NCBI RefSeq assembly: GCF_000701345.1
Contig: NZ_KL370777.1
Span: 216,824-280,823, forward strand
Origin: Bradyrhizobium sp. URHD0069
GTDB taxonomy: Bacteria; Pseudomonadota; Alphaproteobacteria; Rhizobiales; Xanthobacteraceae
DNA length: 64,000 bases
Direction of reading: 5' to 3'
The position numbers and the translations under genes are program-made. Below, piece by piece: positions 8,365 through 16,360 of the stretch (its first letter is position 1; each line of letters opens with the position of its first letter). The notes under the pieces were generated by a model that saw only the letters and a list, made by a program, of their open reading frames with translations, was not told where the DNA came from and did no database searches.

Positions 8365-8379
8365 TTAAGCCGTCCTTAA
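8365..8379 (+). promoter_or_regulatory. Candidate CtrA box (TTAA-N7-TTAA)
   Basis: TTAAGCCGTCCTTAA matches the alphaproteobacterial CtrA consensus TTAA-N7-TTAA exactly, and is followed by C. A related motif, TTAACCACGAAAATTAA (8400-8416, spacer 9), lies 20 nt away, and GANTC sites (CcrM methylation) occur at 8383-8387 and 8462-8466. It sits between the divergent def and rmuC. Binding is inferred from sequence only. Confidence 0.5.
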
Positions 8380-8482
8380 CCACGAATCTTAGGCCTTCGT
8401 TAACCACGAAAATTAATCTTCAATTCACCATAAATGTTCCCTCTTCGTTCGCGCTTACATCCGAATCGGCTACAAGGGCGAC

Positions 8483-9691
8483 ATGAATGAGGTTCTTTTC
8501 ATGGTCGGCGACCTGCCGGTCCGTACCGGTGCGGCGCTGATCGGTTTCGGCGCGCTGGCACTGCTGTTGCTGCTCACCATCGCCATCGTGATCGCACGAT
8601 CCGCTCGGCGGGGCGCGGAACTGGCGATGGCGCAGGCCCTTCGCGCCGACGAACTTGAAGAACGCTTGAGCGAAATGCTCCGCGCGCAGAGCGAGGCCAC
8701 CGGCCGGGCCGATGCCATGGGGCAGGCCTTGGCCGGCCGCCAGGCCGATCTGGCGCGCTCCGTCAACGAGCGGCTGGATTCGGTGACCCATCGCGTCGGC
8801 CAATCGATGGAACAGACCACGCGCAACACCATGGACTCCCTGCGCGTGCTGCACGAGCGACTCGGCATCATCGACAATGCGCATAAAAATCTCACGGACC
8901 TTACCTCGCAGGTGACCACGCTGCGCGACGTGCTCGCCAACAAGCAATCGCGCGGCGCATTTGGACAAGCGCGGATGGAAGCGATCGTCCAGGACGGCAT
9001 GCCGAAGGGCTCCTACGAATTCCAGTACACGCTCTCGTCAGGCAAACGGCCGGATTGCGTGGTGTTTCTCCCTGATCAGCGGCCGCTCTGCATCGACGCG
9101 AAATTTCCGCTGGAAGCGATGACCGCGCTGCATGACGCGCGCACCGACGAGCAGAAGAAACTCGCCACGCAACGGCTGCGCGCCGACGTGATGAAGCATG
9201 TCAGCGATATCGCCGAGAAGTACCTGATAACAGGCGAAACCCAGGATACCGCGCTGATGTTCGTGCCCTCGGAGTCGGTCTATGCCGAGATCCACGACGG
9301 CTTTGACGACGTGATCCAGAAGGCCTATCGCGCCCGTGTGGTGCTGGTGTCGCCATCGCTGTTGATGCTGGCGATCCAGGTGATGCAGCAGATTCTCAAG
9401 GACGCACGAATGCGCGACGCCGCCGACCAGATTCGCACCGAGGTGCTCAACCTCGGCGACGACCTCGGCCGGTTGCGCGATCGCGTGCTGAAGCTGCAAA
9501 ACCATTTCGGCCAGGCCAACGAGGATATAAGGCAGGTCCTAATTTCCGCCGACAAGATCGAAAAGCGCGCCGGGCGAATCGAGGAACTGGATTTCAGCAA
9601 AGCCGAGGCCCCCGCCGAGACCCCGCGCATCGTCAAACCAGGCACACCGGAGCTGTTTCCGGTTCCCCGCAAGCTGCAAGCGGGGGAGTAG
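8483..9691 (+). CDS. rmuC: DNA recombination protein RmuC
   Basis: RmuC-family protein; in E. coli it limits inversions at short inverted repeats. It has an N-terminal membrane segment (about residues 16-36, ALIGFGALALLLLLTIAIVI), then a helical coiled-coil-rich stretch to about 150. The RmuC nuclease-like domain follows, with DCVVFLP…LCIDAKFPLEAM (PD-(D/E)xK-like core) and the signature DTALMFVPSESVYAEI. 402 residues. Monocistronic, transcribed away from def, with a candidate CtrA box in the shared upstream region, which suggests cell-cycle control. Confidence 0.93.
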   Translation: MNEVLFMVGDLPVRTGAALIGFGALALLLLLTIAIVIARSARRGAELAMAQALRADELEERLSEMLRAQSEATGRADAMGQALAGRQADLARSVNERLDSVTHRVGQSMEQTTRNTMDSLRVLHERLGIIDNAHKNLTDLTSQVTTLRDVLANKQSRGAFGQARMEAIVQDGMPKGSYEFQYTLSSGKRPDCVVFLPDQRPLCIDAKFPLEAMTALHDARTDEQKKLATQRLRADVMKHVSDIAEKYLITGETQDTALMFVPSESVYAEIHDGFDDVIQKAYRARVVLVSPSLLMLAIQVMQQILKDARMRDAADQIRTEVLNLGDDLGRLRDRVLKLQNHFGQANEDIRQVLISADKIEKRAGRIEELDFSKAEAPAETPRIVKPGTPELFPVPRKLQAGE

Positions 9692-9756
9692 GCGTTTTCT
9701 CTTCACCTTTTCCCAGCTTACGGGCAGAGAGAGAAGGCCGGTGCGACTCCTGTACT

Positions 9757-9785
9757 GTCATCGCTCGGTCAAGCCGGGCGATGAC
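9757..9785. repeat. Single-hairpin repeat
   Basis: GTCATCGCTCGGTCAAGCCG followed by GGCGATGAC, a 29-nt palindromic half element in the rmuC–transporter gap. An almost identical copy is at 31065-31093. Confidence 0.7.
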
Positions 9786-9839
9786 ATTATCATTTGTTGC
9801 GCCATCATTTGTTGCACCCGAATCTGCTAATACGCCTTC

Positions 9840-11210
9840 ATGACTGCACCTGAAGCCGCGTCAACCGCACCTGAAAATGCCGTCACGCCCCGCGCTTCCT
9901 GGCGCGAGGCGTGGGCGGTATATCTGCAGCGGCGGGTGCTGATCGTGCTGCTGCTCGGCTTTTCATCCGGCCTGCCGCTGGCGCTGTCGGGATCGACGCT
10001 GCTGGTGTGGATGCGCGAAGCGGGCGTCGATCTCGGCACCATCGGGCTGTTCGCGCTGGTCGGCACGCCCTACACGCTGAAGTTCCTGTGGGCGCCGCTG
10101 GTCGATGCGCTGCACGTGCCGTTCTTTACGCGCGCCTTCGGCCGCAGGCGGGGCTGGCTGGTGTTTTCGCAATTGCTGCTGATCGGCGCGATCCTGCTGC
10201 TGGCACTGACCGATCCGGCGCGCTCGCCGCTGTTCGTGGCGCTCGGCGCGCTGCTGGTCGCGACCATGTCGTCGACCCAGGACATCGTGGTCGATGCGTT
10301 TCGCGTCGAAACCCTGCCCGAGAGTGAGCAGGCCGCCGGCATGGCGTCCTATGTCGCAGCCTACCGGATCGGCATGCTGGTTTCGACCGCGGGCGCGCTG
10401 TTCATCGTCAGCGGTTTTGAGGGCAGCGGCATCCCGCGCAACGCGGCGTGGATGTGGGGCTATGTGGTGATGGCCGCCCTGGTGCTGATCGGCACGGTCA
10501 CTGCGCTCGCCGCCACCGAGCCCGGGCAATCGGCGCGCGCGGAGGCCGCGACCCGCGGCAAGGCCGCGTTCTCACGCGTCATGCATGCGGCCGTCGGGGC
10601 GTTTTCCGAATTTCTGGTCCGCAAGCATGCCTGGGCGGCGCTGGCCTTTGTGGTGCTGTTCAAATTCACCGACGCGTTTTCCGGCACCATGACCGCGCCG
10701 TTCGTCATCGATCTCGGCTTCACCCGCAACGACTATGCCGCCATCGTCAAGGGCGTGGGCCTCGCCGCGACCCTGATCGGCGGTTTTGCCGGCGGCTACG
10801 TGGCGCGGCGCTATTCGCTGGCCGCCAGCCTGTGGATCGGCGGCGTGCTGCAGGCGGTCTCCAATCTGTCGTTCTCGTGGCTGGCCTTCGTCGGCGTCAA
10901 TCAATGGGCGCTGGCCTTCGCCATATCGGCGGAAAATTTCACCGGCGCGATCGGCACCGTGATCTTCGTCGCCTATCTCTCGGCGCTGTGCCAAAATCCG
11001 CTGCACACCGCGACCCAATACGCGCTGCTCACCGCACTGGCCGCGATCGGGCGCACCTACCTGTCCTCGGGCGCGGGCTATGTGGCAACGGCGACGGGCT
11101 GGCCGCTGTTCTTCGTAATCTCCATGGTCGTCGCGGTGCCGAGCCTGATCCTGCTGGCGTGGCTGCAGCGGCGCGGTCATTTTGAGACGCTGGAGCCGGC
11201 GAAGATTTAG
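9840..11210 (+). CDS. AmpG-like MFS muropeptide transporter
   Basis: Inner-membrane major facilitator protein of 456 residues with about 12 predicted membrane segments. It opens with the AmpG-like pattern LLLGFSSGLPLALSGSTLLV (first TM) and the loop GTPYTLKFLWAPLVDAL. AmpG imports anhydro-muropeptides for cell-wall recycling, and in some species their level controls beta-lactamase expression. No ampD, ampR or beta-lactamase gene is adjacent. Substrate assignment is by family resemblance. Confidence 0.85.
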   Translation: MTAPEAASTAPENAVTPRASWREAWAVYLQRRVLIVLLLGFSSGLPLALSGSTLLVWMREAGVDLGTIGLFALVGTPYTLKFLWAPLVDALHVPFFTRAFGRRRGWLVFSQLLLIGAILLLALTDPARSPLFVALGALLVATMSSTQDIVVDAFRVETLPESEQAAGMASYVAAYRIGMLVSTAGALFIVSGFEGSGIPRNAAWMWGYVVMAALVLIGTVTALAATEPGQSARAEAATRGKAAFSRVMHAAVGAFSEFLVRKHAWAALAFVVLFKFTDAFSGTMTAPFVIDLGFTRNDYAAIVKGVGLAATLIGGFAGGYVARRYSLAASLWIGGVLQAVSNLSFSWLAFVGVNQWALAFAISAENFTGAIGTVIFVAYLSALCQNPLHTATQYALLTALAAIGRTYLSSGAGYVATATGWPLFFVISMVVAVPSLILLAWLQRRGHFETLEPAKI

Positions 11211-11228
11211 CGACCCACGAACTTGATC

Positions 11229-11328
11229 GTCATCATCCGCGAAAGAGGATGATCCAGTATTCGAGAGCCGTGCGCATATGAAACAGGCGTCACAGCCTAC
11301 TGGATCGCCCGGTCAGCCGGGCGACGAC
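11229..11328. repeat. Two-hairpin palindromic element, hybrid arms
   Basis: The left arm GTCATCATCCGC…GATGATCCAGTA is of the 'CCGCG' type. The right arm TACTGGATCGCCCGGTCAGC followed by CGGGCGACGAC is of the 'CCCGGTCAAGCCGGG' type, so arms with different hairpin stems are combined around the same CCAGTA/TACTGG core. Confidence 0.8.
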
Positions 11329-11336
11329 GGTACTTG

Positions 11337-11741
11337 TCAATGCTTCGCCACCACCCTCCATTTCGTGACCACGGCTTCGCTCATCTGCCCGGCTTCCTCC
11401 GCACAGGCGACTTCGTCGATCTTCAGCGAAATTTCCTTGCCGACAAAGCCTTTCAACTGCGCCGTCTGGGCGTCATTGTTGGTGACGATCTGAAATGTCT
11501 CCGGCCCGGTCTCGAGATTGCAAAGCCCGTTGGGCGGCGGCAGCCGGTGCGGTCCGCTGACGAGTTGGAAGGTGTCGACGCGCTTGCCATTGGCGCGGCT
11601 GCGCATGGCGCTGAGTTGCCCGGTCAAAACGTCGCCGTTCTTGATCACCTGCTGCGCCTGGGCGTCGAATGCGCCCGCCAGCACGATCGCCAGAACAGCC
11701 GCGGCCAGCGCGGAACGTTTACCGAAGTCGCTTCTCGTCAT
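11337..11741 (-). CDS. Small secreted protein of unknown function
   Basis: 134 residues beginning with a clear signal peptide (basic MTRSDFGKR, then hydrophobic ALAAAVLAIVLAGAFDAQA with likely cleavage after AQA). The mature part is about 105 residues and is likely beta-rich (KNGDVLTGQLSAMRSRANGK, ETFQIVTNNDAQTAQLKGFV). It has two Cys that could pair (LCNLE, VACAEE). No family recognised; probably periplasmic. It is downstream of recR on the same strand (18 nt gap), so it may be co-transcribed with ybaB–recR. Confidence 0.75.
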   Translation of the reverse strand: MTRSDFGKRSALAAAVLAIVLAGAFDAQAQQVIKNGDVLTGQLSAMRSRANGKRVDTFQLVSGPHRLPPPNGLCNLETGPETFQIVTNNDAQTAQLKGFVGKEISLKIDEVACAEEAGQMSEAVVTKWRVVAKH

Positions 11742-11759
11742 GTGTCCTCTGATGCCAGT

Positions 11760-12365
11760 TCAGAACAACGTACGCTGCCGCATGGCGGCAGACAGCGTGC
11801 CTTCATCGAGATAGTCGAGCTCGCCGCCGACCGGTACGCCATGGGCAAGCCTCGTTACCTTGACACCTGCCTCCTGCAGGAGGTCGGTGATGTAGTGCGC
11901 GGTGGTCTGGCCGTCGACCGTTGCATTCAATGCCAGAATGATTTCGCTCACGCGCGGATCGTGCGCGCGCGCCACCAGCGCATCAATGGTCAGATCCTGC
12001 GGGCCGACGCCATCGAGCGGCGACAGCGTCGCACCCAGCACATGATAGAGACCATTGGTCGCGTGCGCGCGCTCCAGCGCCCAGAGGTCGGCGACGTCGG
12101 CGACCACAACGATGATCGAAGGATCGCGCCGCGGGTCGGTACACACTGTGCAGGGATTTTGGGTGTCGATGTTGCCGCAGGTCTTGCAGACCTGAATCTT
12201 GTCAATGGCCACCTGCAGCGCGGCGGAAAGCGGCGTCATCAGCGCTTCGCGCTTCTTGATCAGGTGCAACGCCGCGCGCCGCGCCGAACGCGGACCGAGC
12301 CCCGGCAGCCGCGCCAGCAGCTGGATCAGGCGTTCGATTTCAGGACCGGCAACCGCACTGGCCAT
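11760..12365 (-). CDS. recR: Recombination mediator RecR
   Basis: RecR works with RecF/RecO to load RecA at gaps. The 201-residue protein has an N-terminal helix-hairpin-helix (LARLPGLGPRSARRAALHL), a Cys4 zinc finger (CKTCGNIDTQNPCTVC) and a Toprim domain (IVVVADVADLWALE). The start is ATG 12365, one nucleotide after the ybaB stop codon, indicating translational coupling. The order dnaX–ybaB–recR is conserved across many bacteria. Confidence 0.97.
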   Translation of the reverse strand: MASAVAGPEIERLIQLLARLPGLGPRSARRAALHLIKKREALMTPLSAALQVAIDKIQVCKTCGNIDTQNPCTVCTDPRRDPSIIVVVADVADLWALERAHATNGLYHVLGATLSPLDGVGPQDLTIDALVARAHDPRVSEIILALNATVDGQTTAHYITDLLQEAGVKVTRLAHGVPVGGELDYLDEGTLSAAMRQRTLF

Positions 12366-12366
12366 A

Positions 12367-12687
12367 TCAGGTCAGGCCCAGCCCCGGCGGCAGACCAAGT
12401 CCGCCGGTCAGGGATTGCATCTTCTCCTGCATCGCGGCTTCGGCCTTGCGCCGTGCGTCGTTATGCGCGGTAACCAGAAGGTCTTCGAGGATTTCCCGCT
12501 CGTCGGCCTTCATCAGCGAGGGGTCGATCTTCACGCCCTTCACTTCCATCTTGGCGGTCATGCGCACGGTGACGAGCCCGCCGCCCGAAATGCCCTCGAC
12601 CTCGATATGGCCGAGCTCTTCCTGCATCGCCTGCATCTTCGATTGCAGCTCTGCCGCCTGTTTCATCATGCCGAGAAAGTCAGCCAT
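12367..12687 (-). CDS. YbaB/EbfC nucleoid-associated protein
   Basis: 106-residue DNA-binding protein of the YbaB/EbfC family, with the signature region GMMKQAAELQSKMQAMQEEL, then ISGGGLVTVRMTAKMEVKGV and DLLVTAHNDARRKAE. These proteins form dimers shaped like tweezers, bind DNA and accompany dnaX/recR. The gene is 20 nt downstream of dnaX and 1 nt upstream of recR, so it is part of one transcript. Confidence 0.95.
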   Translation of the reverse strand: MADFLGMMKQAAELQSKMQAMQEELGHIEVEGISGGGLVTVRMTAKMEVKGVKIDPSLMKADEREILEDLLVTAHNDARRKAEAAMQEKMQSLTGGLGLPPGLGLT

Positions 12688-12707
12688 GATTGCTTCCTTA
12701 TCTATTG

Positions 12708-14558
12708 CTATTGATCATCGCCATCGGAGATCTCGGCAGGGTCTTCACCGCTAGCAACGGATTCCGGCAGCTCGGGGGCAAGCTTGCGCACCTCGACCAC
12801 CTTGGCGCCGGGAAACCGCGCCAGCACCTCCTGCACCCGCGGATCGGATTCAGCGGCACGCTCGCGCTGGTTCTTTTGCACTTCGTTCTGCGAACGCAGC
12901 GTCGGCTGTCCCGCTTCGTTGGACACGATCACGGTCCAGCGCCGCCCGGTCCATTGCTCCAGTTTGCGGGAGAGATCGTTAATAAGCGTCCGCGCGGCGC
13001 TGCGCTCCAGCGCAACCTCGAGCCGGCCGTCTTCGATGCGGACCAGGCGCACATCGGCTTCCAGCGCGGCTTTTGTCTGCAGGTCACGTTTCTGGCCGGC
13101 AAGCGCTACCAGCTCCGGAAAGCCTGCAATCTTCAGCGCTGCCGGCGCGGGCTGCGCCTGTGATACCGGCGCGATCATCTGCGGCCGCACCGAAGCCTCG
13201 GCGCCGGCCCGCGCTGCGGAGGCCGCCCGCGCCGGTGATGATTGCATCGAAGAAACACTCGGCGCCGGTCCGCCGCGTGGGGAACCGTTTCCTGAAACCA
13301 CCGGTGAGGCGCCGCCATTCGGCTCGAGCATCCGGACCGCCTCGTCGGGGGTCGGCATGTCCGCGACATAGGCGATGCGCACCAGCACCATTTCCGCCGC
13401 CGCCGCCGGCCGCGTCGCGGCTTGCGCCTCGGTGATGCCCTTGAGCAGCATCTGCCACATCCGCGACAGCACCCGCATCGACAGCTTTGCGGCGAACTCG
13501 CGGGCGCGCAGCCGTTCGGTTTCGCCAAAGGCAACATTGTCCGCCGTCGCCGGCACGATCTTCACGCGGGTAACGAAATTGACGAATTCGGCGAGATCAG
13601 ACAGCACCACGATCGGATCGGCGCCGGTGTCGTACTGCTCGCGGAATTCCTTGAATGCCCCGGCGATGTCGCCGCGAACCAGCGAATCGAAGAGATCGAT
13701 CACCCGCGTGCGGTCGGCAAGGCCGAGCATCTGCCGCACCGCGTCGGCGCGCACCACACCGGCGGCGTGCGCGATAGCCTGATCGAACAGCGACAGCGAA
13801 TCGCGCACCGAGCCCTCTGCGGCGCGGGCAATGATGCCGAGCGCCTCCGGCTCCACTTCGACGTTTTCCTTGGCCGCGATGTTGGCGAGATGCGCCATCA
13901 GCACGTCGGCATCGACCCGTCGCATATCGAACCGCTGGCAGCGCGACAGCACCGTTACCGGCACTTTGCGGATTTCGGTGGTGGCGAACACGAATTTGAC
14001 GTGCTCCGGCGGCTCTTCCAGCGTCTTCAGGAACGCGTTGAACGCCTGATTCGAGAGCATGTGGACTTCGTCGATGATGTAGACCTTGTAGCGCGCGTTG
14101 GCCGGGGCATAGCGTACGCTGTCGTTGATCTGGCGCACGTCATCGACGCCGGTATGGGAGGCGGCGTCCATTTCCAGGACGTCCATGTGCCGGCTTTCCA
14201 TGATCGCCTGGCAATGCACACCCGGCACCGGCATGTGGATGGTCGGTCCTTTCACCGAGCCGTCCGACAGCTCGTAATTCAGCGCGCGGGCGAGAATCCG
14301 CGCGGTGGTGGTTTTTCCGACGCCGCGCACGCCGGTCAGAATCCAGGCTTGCGGAATCCGCCCGGTTTCGAACGCGTTCGAGACGGTACGGACCACGGCG
14401 TCCTGACCGATCAGGTCGTCAAAGCTGGAGGGGCGGTATTTCCGCGCCAGCACGCGATAGTGCTTGCCGGCCTCCGGCGGGCCGCCAAGGTCGAAACCGC
14501 TCTGATGGGCGCTGTCCGGATCGTTGGAGGGCATTAGGGGAGCGCCAGCGTCGGTCAT
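12708..14558 (-). CDS. dnaX: DNA polymerase III subunit gamma/tau
   Basis: Clamp-loader ATPase of the replicative polymerase. Walker A is GVRGVGKTTTARIL; Walker B/sensor regions are VYIIDEVHMLS and FVFATTEIRKVPVTVLSRCQ. The C-terminal tau-like part (about residues 400-616) is Ala/Pro-rich and then helical. The zinc module of E. coli DnaX (four Cys between Walker A and DEVH) is not preserved: the corresponding stretch, from NYELSDG to GVHCQAI, has a single Cys. No obvious slippery site for a gamma frameshift was seen. First gene of dnaX–ybaB–recR. Confidence 0.96.
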   Translation of the reverse strand: MTDAGAPLMPSNDPDSAHQSGFDLGGPPEAGKHYRVLARKYRPSSFDDLIGQDAVVRTVSNAFETGRIPQAWILTGVRGVGKTTTARILARALNYELSDGSVKGPTIHMPVPGVHCQAIMESRHMDVLEMDAASHTGVDDVRQINDSVRYAPANARYKVYIIDEVHMLSNQAFNAFLKTLEEPPEHVKFVFATTEIRKVPVTVLSRCQRFDMRRVDADVLMAHLANIAAKENVEVEPEALGIIARAAEGSVRDSLSLFDQAIAHAAGVVRADAVRQMLGLADRTRVIDLFDSLVRGDIAGAFKEFREQYDTGADPIVVLSDLAEFVNFVTRVKIVPATADNVAFGETERLRAREFAAKLSMRVLSRMWQMLLKGITEAQAATRPAAAAEMVLVRIAYVADMPTPDEAVRMLEPNGGASPVVSGNGSPRGGPAPSVSSMQSSPARAASAARAGAEASVRPQMIAPVSQAQPAPAALKIAGFPELVALAGQKRDLQTKAALEADVRLVRIEDGRLEVALERSAARTLINDLSRKLEQWTGRRWTVIVSNEAGQPTLRSQNEVQKNQRERAAESDPRVQEVLARFPGAKVVEVRKLAPELPESVASGEDPAEISDGDDQ

Positions 14559-14611
14559 TGATCGATCCGCACTTGATTGTCTCTCGAAGCCGGCTTGCGG
14601 AACTTAACTCA

Positions 14612-14658
14612 CGCGTATTCTGATCGCAAAACCGGTATTCACTTTTGCGGAATACGCG
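14612..14658. repeat. Dispersed ACCGGT-centred palindromic element
   Basis: Outer arms CGCGTATTC (14612-14620) and GAATACGCG (14650-14658) are perfect inverts. Inner arms GCAAAA (14626-14631) and TTTTGC (14643-14648) are also inverted, around ACCGGTATTCAC. A related but diverged copy is at 57663-57705. It lies between dnaX and the SRP RNA gene. Confidence 0.65.
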
Positions 14659-14723
14659 CCGGAGCATCATCGAGCGCCGGATGAGATAGCCCATCTTGCG
14701 AGATTCGCTCGAAAAAACAGGTA

Positions 14724-14817
14724 GGAGACTGACGAGCGACCCGATCCGGACCTCGTTAGGGCTGCTTCCTTCCGGACCTGACCCGGTTGGCGAGTGGCTC
14801 GTCCACCGCCAATCTCC
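14724..14817 (-). ncRNA. ffs: Signal recognition particle 4.5S RNA
   Basis: The minus strand carries the diagnostic SRP apical core: GGTCAGGTCCGGAAGGAAGC followed by AGCCCTAACGA, including the GGAA tetraloop region that binds Ffh. Flanking arms GGACGAGC and GCTCGTC, and outer GGAGA / TCTCC, pair to form the long hairpin of the small bacterial form (about 94 nt). A run of six T (14717-14712 on the minus strand) follows the 3' end and may be the terminator. Exact ends are estimated from pairing. It is upstream of dnaX in the same direction, a frequent arrangement. Confidence 0.9.
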
Positions 14818-14913
14818 CGGTCGTTATTTGGGGCCAAAAGCGGCGAAAAGCAAGCGGGGCGGGGCGGGTTTGCGGGACTTGTGCAGAAACGCAGAAAGGC
14901 ATTAGTTGCCGTC

Positions 14914-15339
14914 ATGCCCGCTGACGCTCCCGCCTGGTCGCTGCATTCACAGCTCAAAAAGGACACGATCGATATCGGCGACCTGCCGCTGTGCCGCGTG
15001 CTGGTGATCAAGGACGCGCATTATCCATGGCTGCTGCTGGTCCCGCGCCGGCCCGAGGCCGTGGAGATCATCGATCTCGACGAGGTCGAACAGTCGCAGT
15101 TGATGACCGAGATCAGCCGCGTCGCGCGCGCCCTGAAAGAGGTCACCAAATGCGACAAGCTGAATATCGCGGCCCTCGGCAATCTGGTGCCGCAACTGCA
15201 CGTGCACGTCATCGCCCGCCGCTCAAGCGATGCCGCATGGCCACGTCCGGTATGGGGGGTGGTGCCGCCGCTTCCGCATGACGCCGAAGAAGTCCAGAAT
15301 TTCATCAGCGCGCTTCGCCGCAAGATTTGGCTCGGTTGA
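14914..15339 (+). CDS. HIT-family hydrolase/transferase
   Basis: 141-residue histidine-triad protein. The active-site motif is PQLHVHVIARR, where the central His is the nucleophile position; the first His of the classical H-x-H-x-H is Gln here. These enzymes hydrolyse nucleotide phosphoramidates or dinucleotides; the substrate is not predictable. The start chosen is ATG 14914 (MPADAPAWSLH) because the longer frame upstream runs into the SRP RNA region. nudC begins 4 nt downstream, so the two are an operon. Confidence 0.88.
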   Translation: MPADAPAWSLHSQLKKDTIDIGDLPLCRVLVIKDAHYPWLLLVPRRPEAVEIIDLDEVEQSQLMTEISRVARALKEVTKCDKLNIAALGNLVPQLHVHVIARRSSDAAWPRPVWGVVPPLPHDAEEVQNFISALRRKIWLG

Positions 15340-15343
15340 ACTC

Positions 15344-16294
15344 ATGAGCGCATTCGACTCGTTTCCACTGGGGCGGCCGGCCTTCATCAGCAATATTCTC
15401 GATCGCGCCGCACATCTGCGCAGCGACGATGCCAAACTGCTGGCGCTGGAAGGGCACCGCGATGCCCGCGCCTATGTGGTCTATCGCGACTCGCTCGTGG
15501 TCAAGCAGGAGGCAGAAGGCCCGCGGGCGCTGCTGAGCATCGACGAAGCGCTGAAATTCGGCGCCAATCCCGGCACGATCTTCCTAGGCCTGCGCGACGG
15601 CGCCGCGGTGTTCGGCATGGGCATCTCGGCTGCGGCGGCGGAGAAACTGCTGGCCCGCGGCGACGTCGCTGTCACCGAACTGCGGGGCATGGCAATGCAG
15701 GGCGTGGTGCCGCCCGACCAGCTGTCGGCGATCGCCATGGCGAAATCGATGGTGAACTGGCATCAGCGCCACGGTTACTGCGCCAATTGCGGAACCCGCA
15801 GCGCTATGAAGGAAGGCGGCTGGAAGCGCGAGTGCCCCAACTGCAAGGCCGAGCATTTTCCGCGCACCGACCCGGTGGTGATCATGCTGGTCACATCCGG
15901 CGACAAATGCCTGCTGGGCCGGCAGAAGCAATTTCCTCCGGGGATGTGGTCGTGTCTGGCGGGATTCGTCGAAGCCGCGGAAACCATCGAGGACGCGGTC
16001 CGGCGCGAGATCTTGGAAGAATCCGGGATTCGCTGCACCGATGTGAAGTATTACATGACGCAGCCTTGGCCTTATCCGTCGTCGCTGATGATCGGATGTA
16101 CCGCGCGCGCTACCAACGAGGACATTGTTGTCGACCGCGCGGAACTGGAGGACGCACGCTGGTTCGATCGCGCGGAAGCGACCCTGATGCTGAAACGGGA
16201 ACATCCCGGCGGCCTCGCTGGACCTCATCCGTTTGCCATAGCCCATCATTTAGTCGGCCGCTGGCTGCAGGCAGACCCCGCTACGCACGAATAG
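15344..16294 (+). CDS. nudC: NAD(+) diphosphatase / RNA NAD-decapping hydrolase
   Basis: Cleaves NAD(H) to NMN(H) and AMP and, in E. coli, removes NAD caps from RNA. The zinc ribbon is CANCGTRS followed by CPNC. The Nudix box is GFVEAAETIEDAVRREILEE (then SGI), and the NudC-specific signature is MTQPWPYPSSLMIG downstream of the Nudix helix. 316 residues from ATG 15344, just after the HIT gene. Both neighbours act on nucleotide anhydrides. Confidence 0.95.
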   Translation: MSAFDSFPLGRPAFISNILDRAAHLRSDDAKLLALEGHRDARAYVVYRDSLVVKQEAEGPRALLSIDEALKFGANPGTIFLGLRDGAAVFGMGISAAAAEKLLARGDVAVTELRGMAMQGVVPPDQLSAIAMAKSMVNWHQRHGYCANCGTRSAMKEGGWKRECPNCKAEHFPRTDPVVIMLVTSGDKCLLGRQKQFPPGMWSCLAGFVEAAETIEDAVRREILEESGIRCTDVKYYMTQPWPYPSSLMIGCTARATNEDIVVDRAELEDARWFDRAEATLMLKREHPGGLAGPHPFAIAHHLVGRWLQADPATHE

Positions 16295-16360
16295 CTGGTA
16301 CCCCGCCATGGTTCGTCCATTAACAGCGGGTATCTGGTCCCGTCAGAGGGCAGGACAGAC

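Noticed and set aside
12708..14558. Programmed frameshift site in dnaX producing gamma
   Set aside because: No A-rich slippery heptamer with a following stem was seen on the coding strand.
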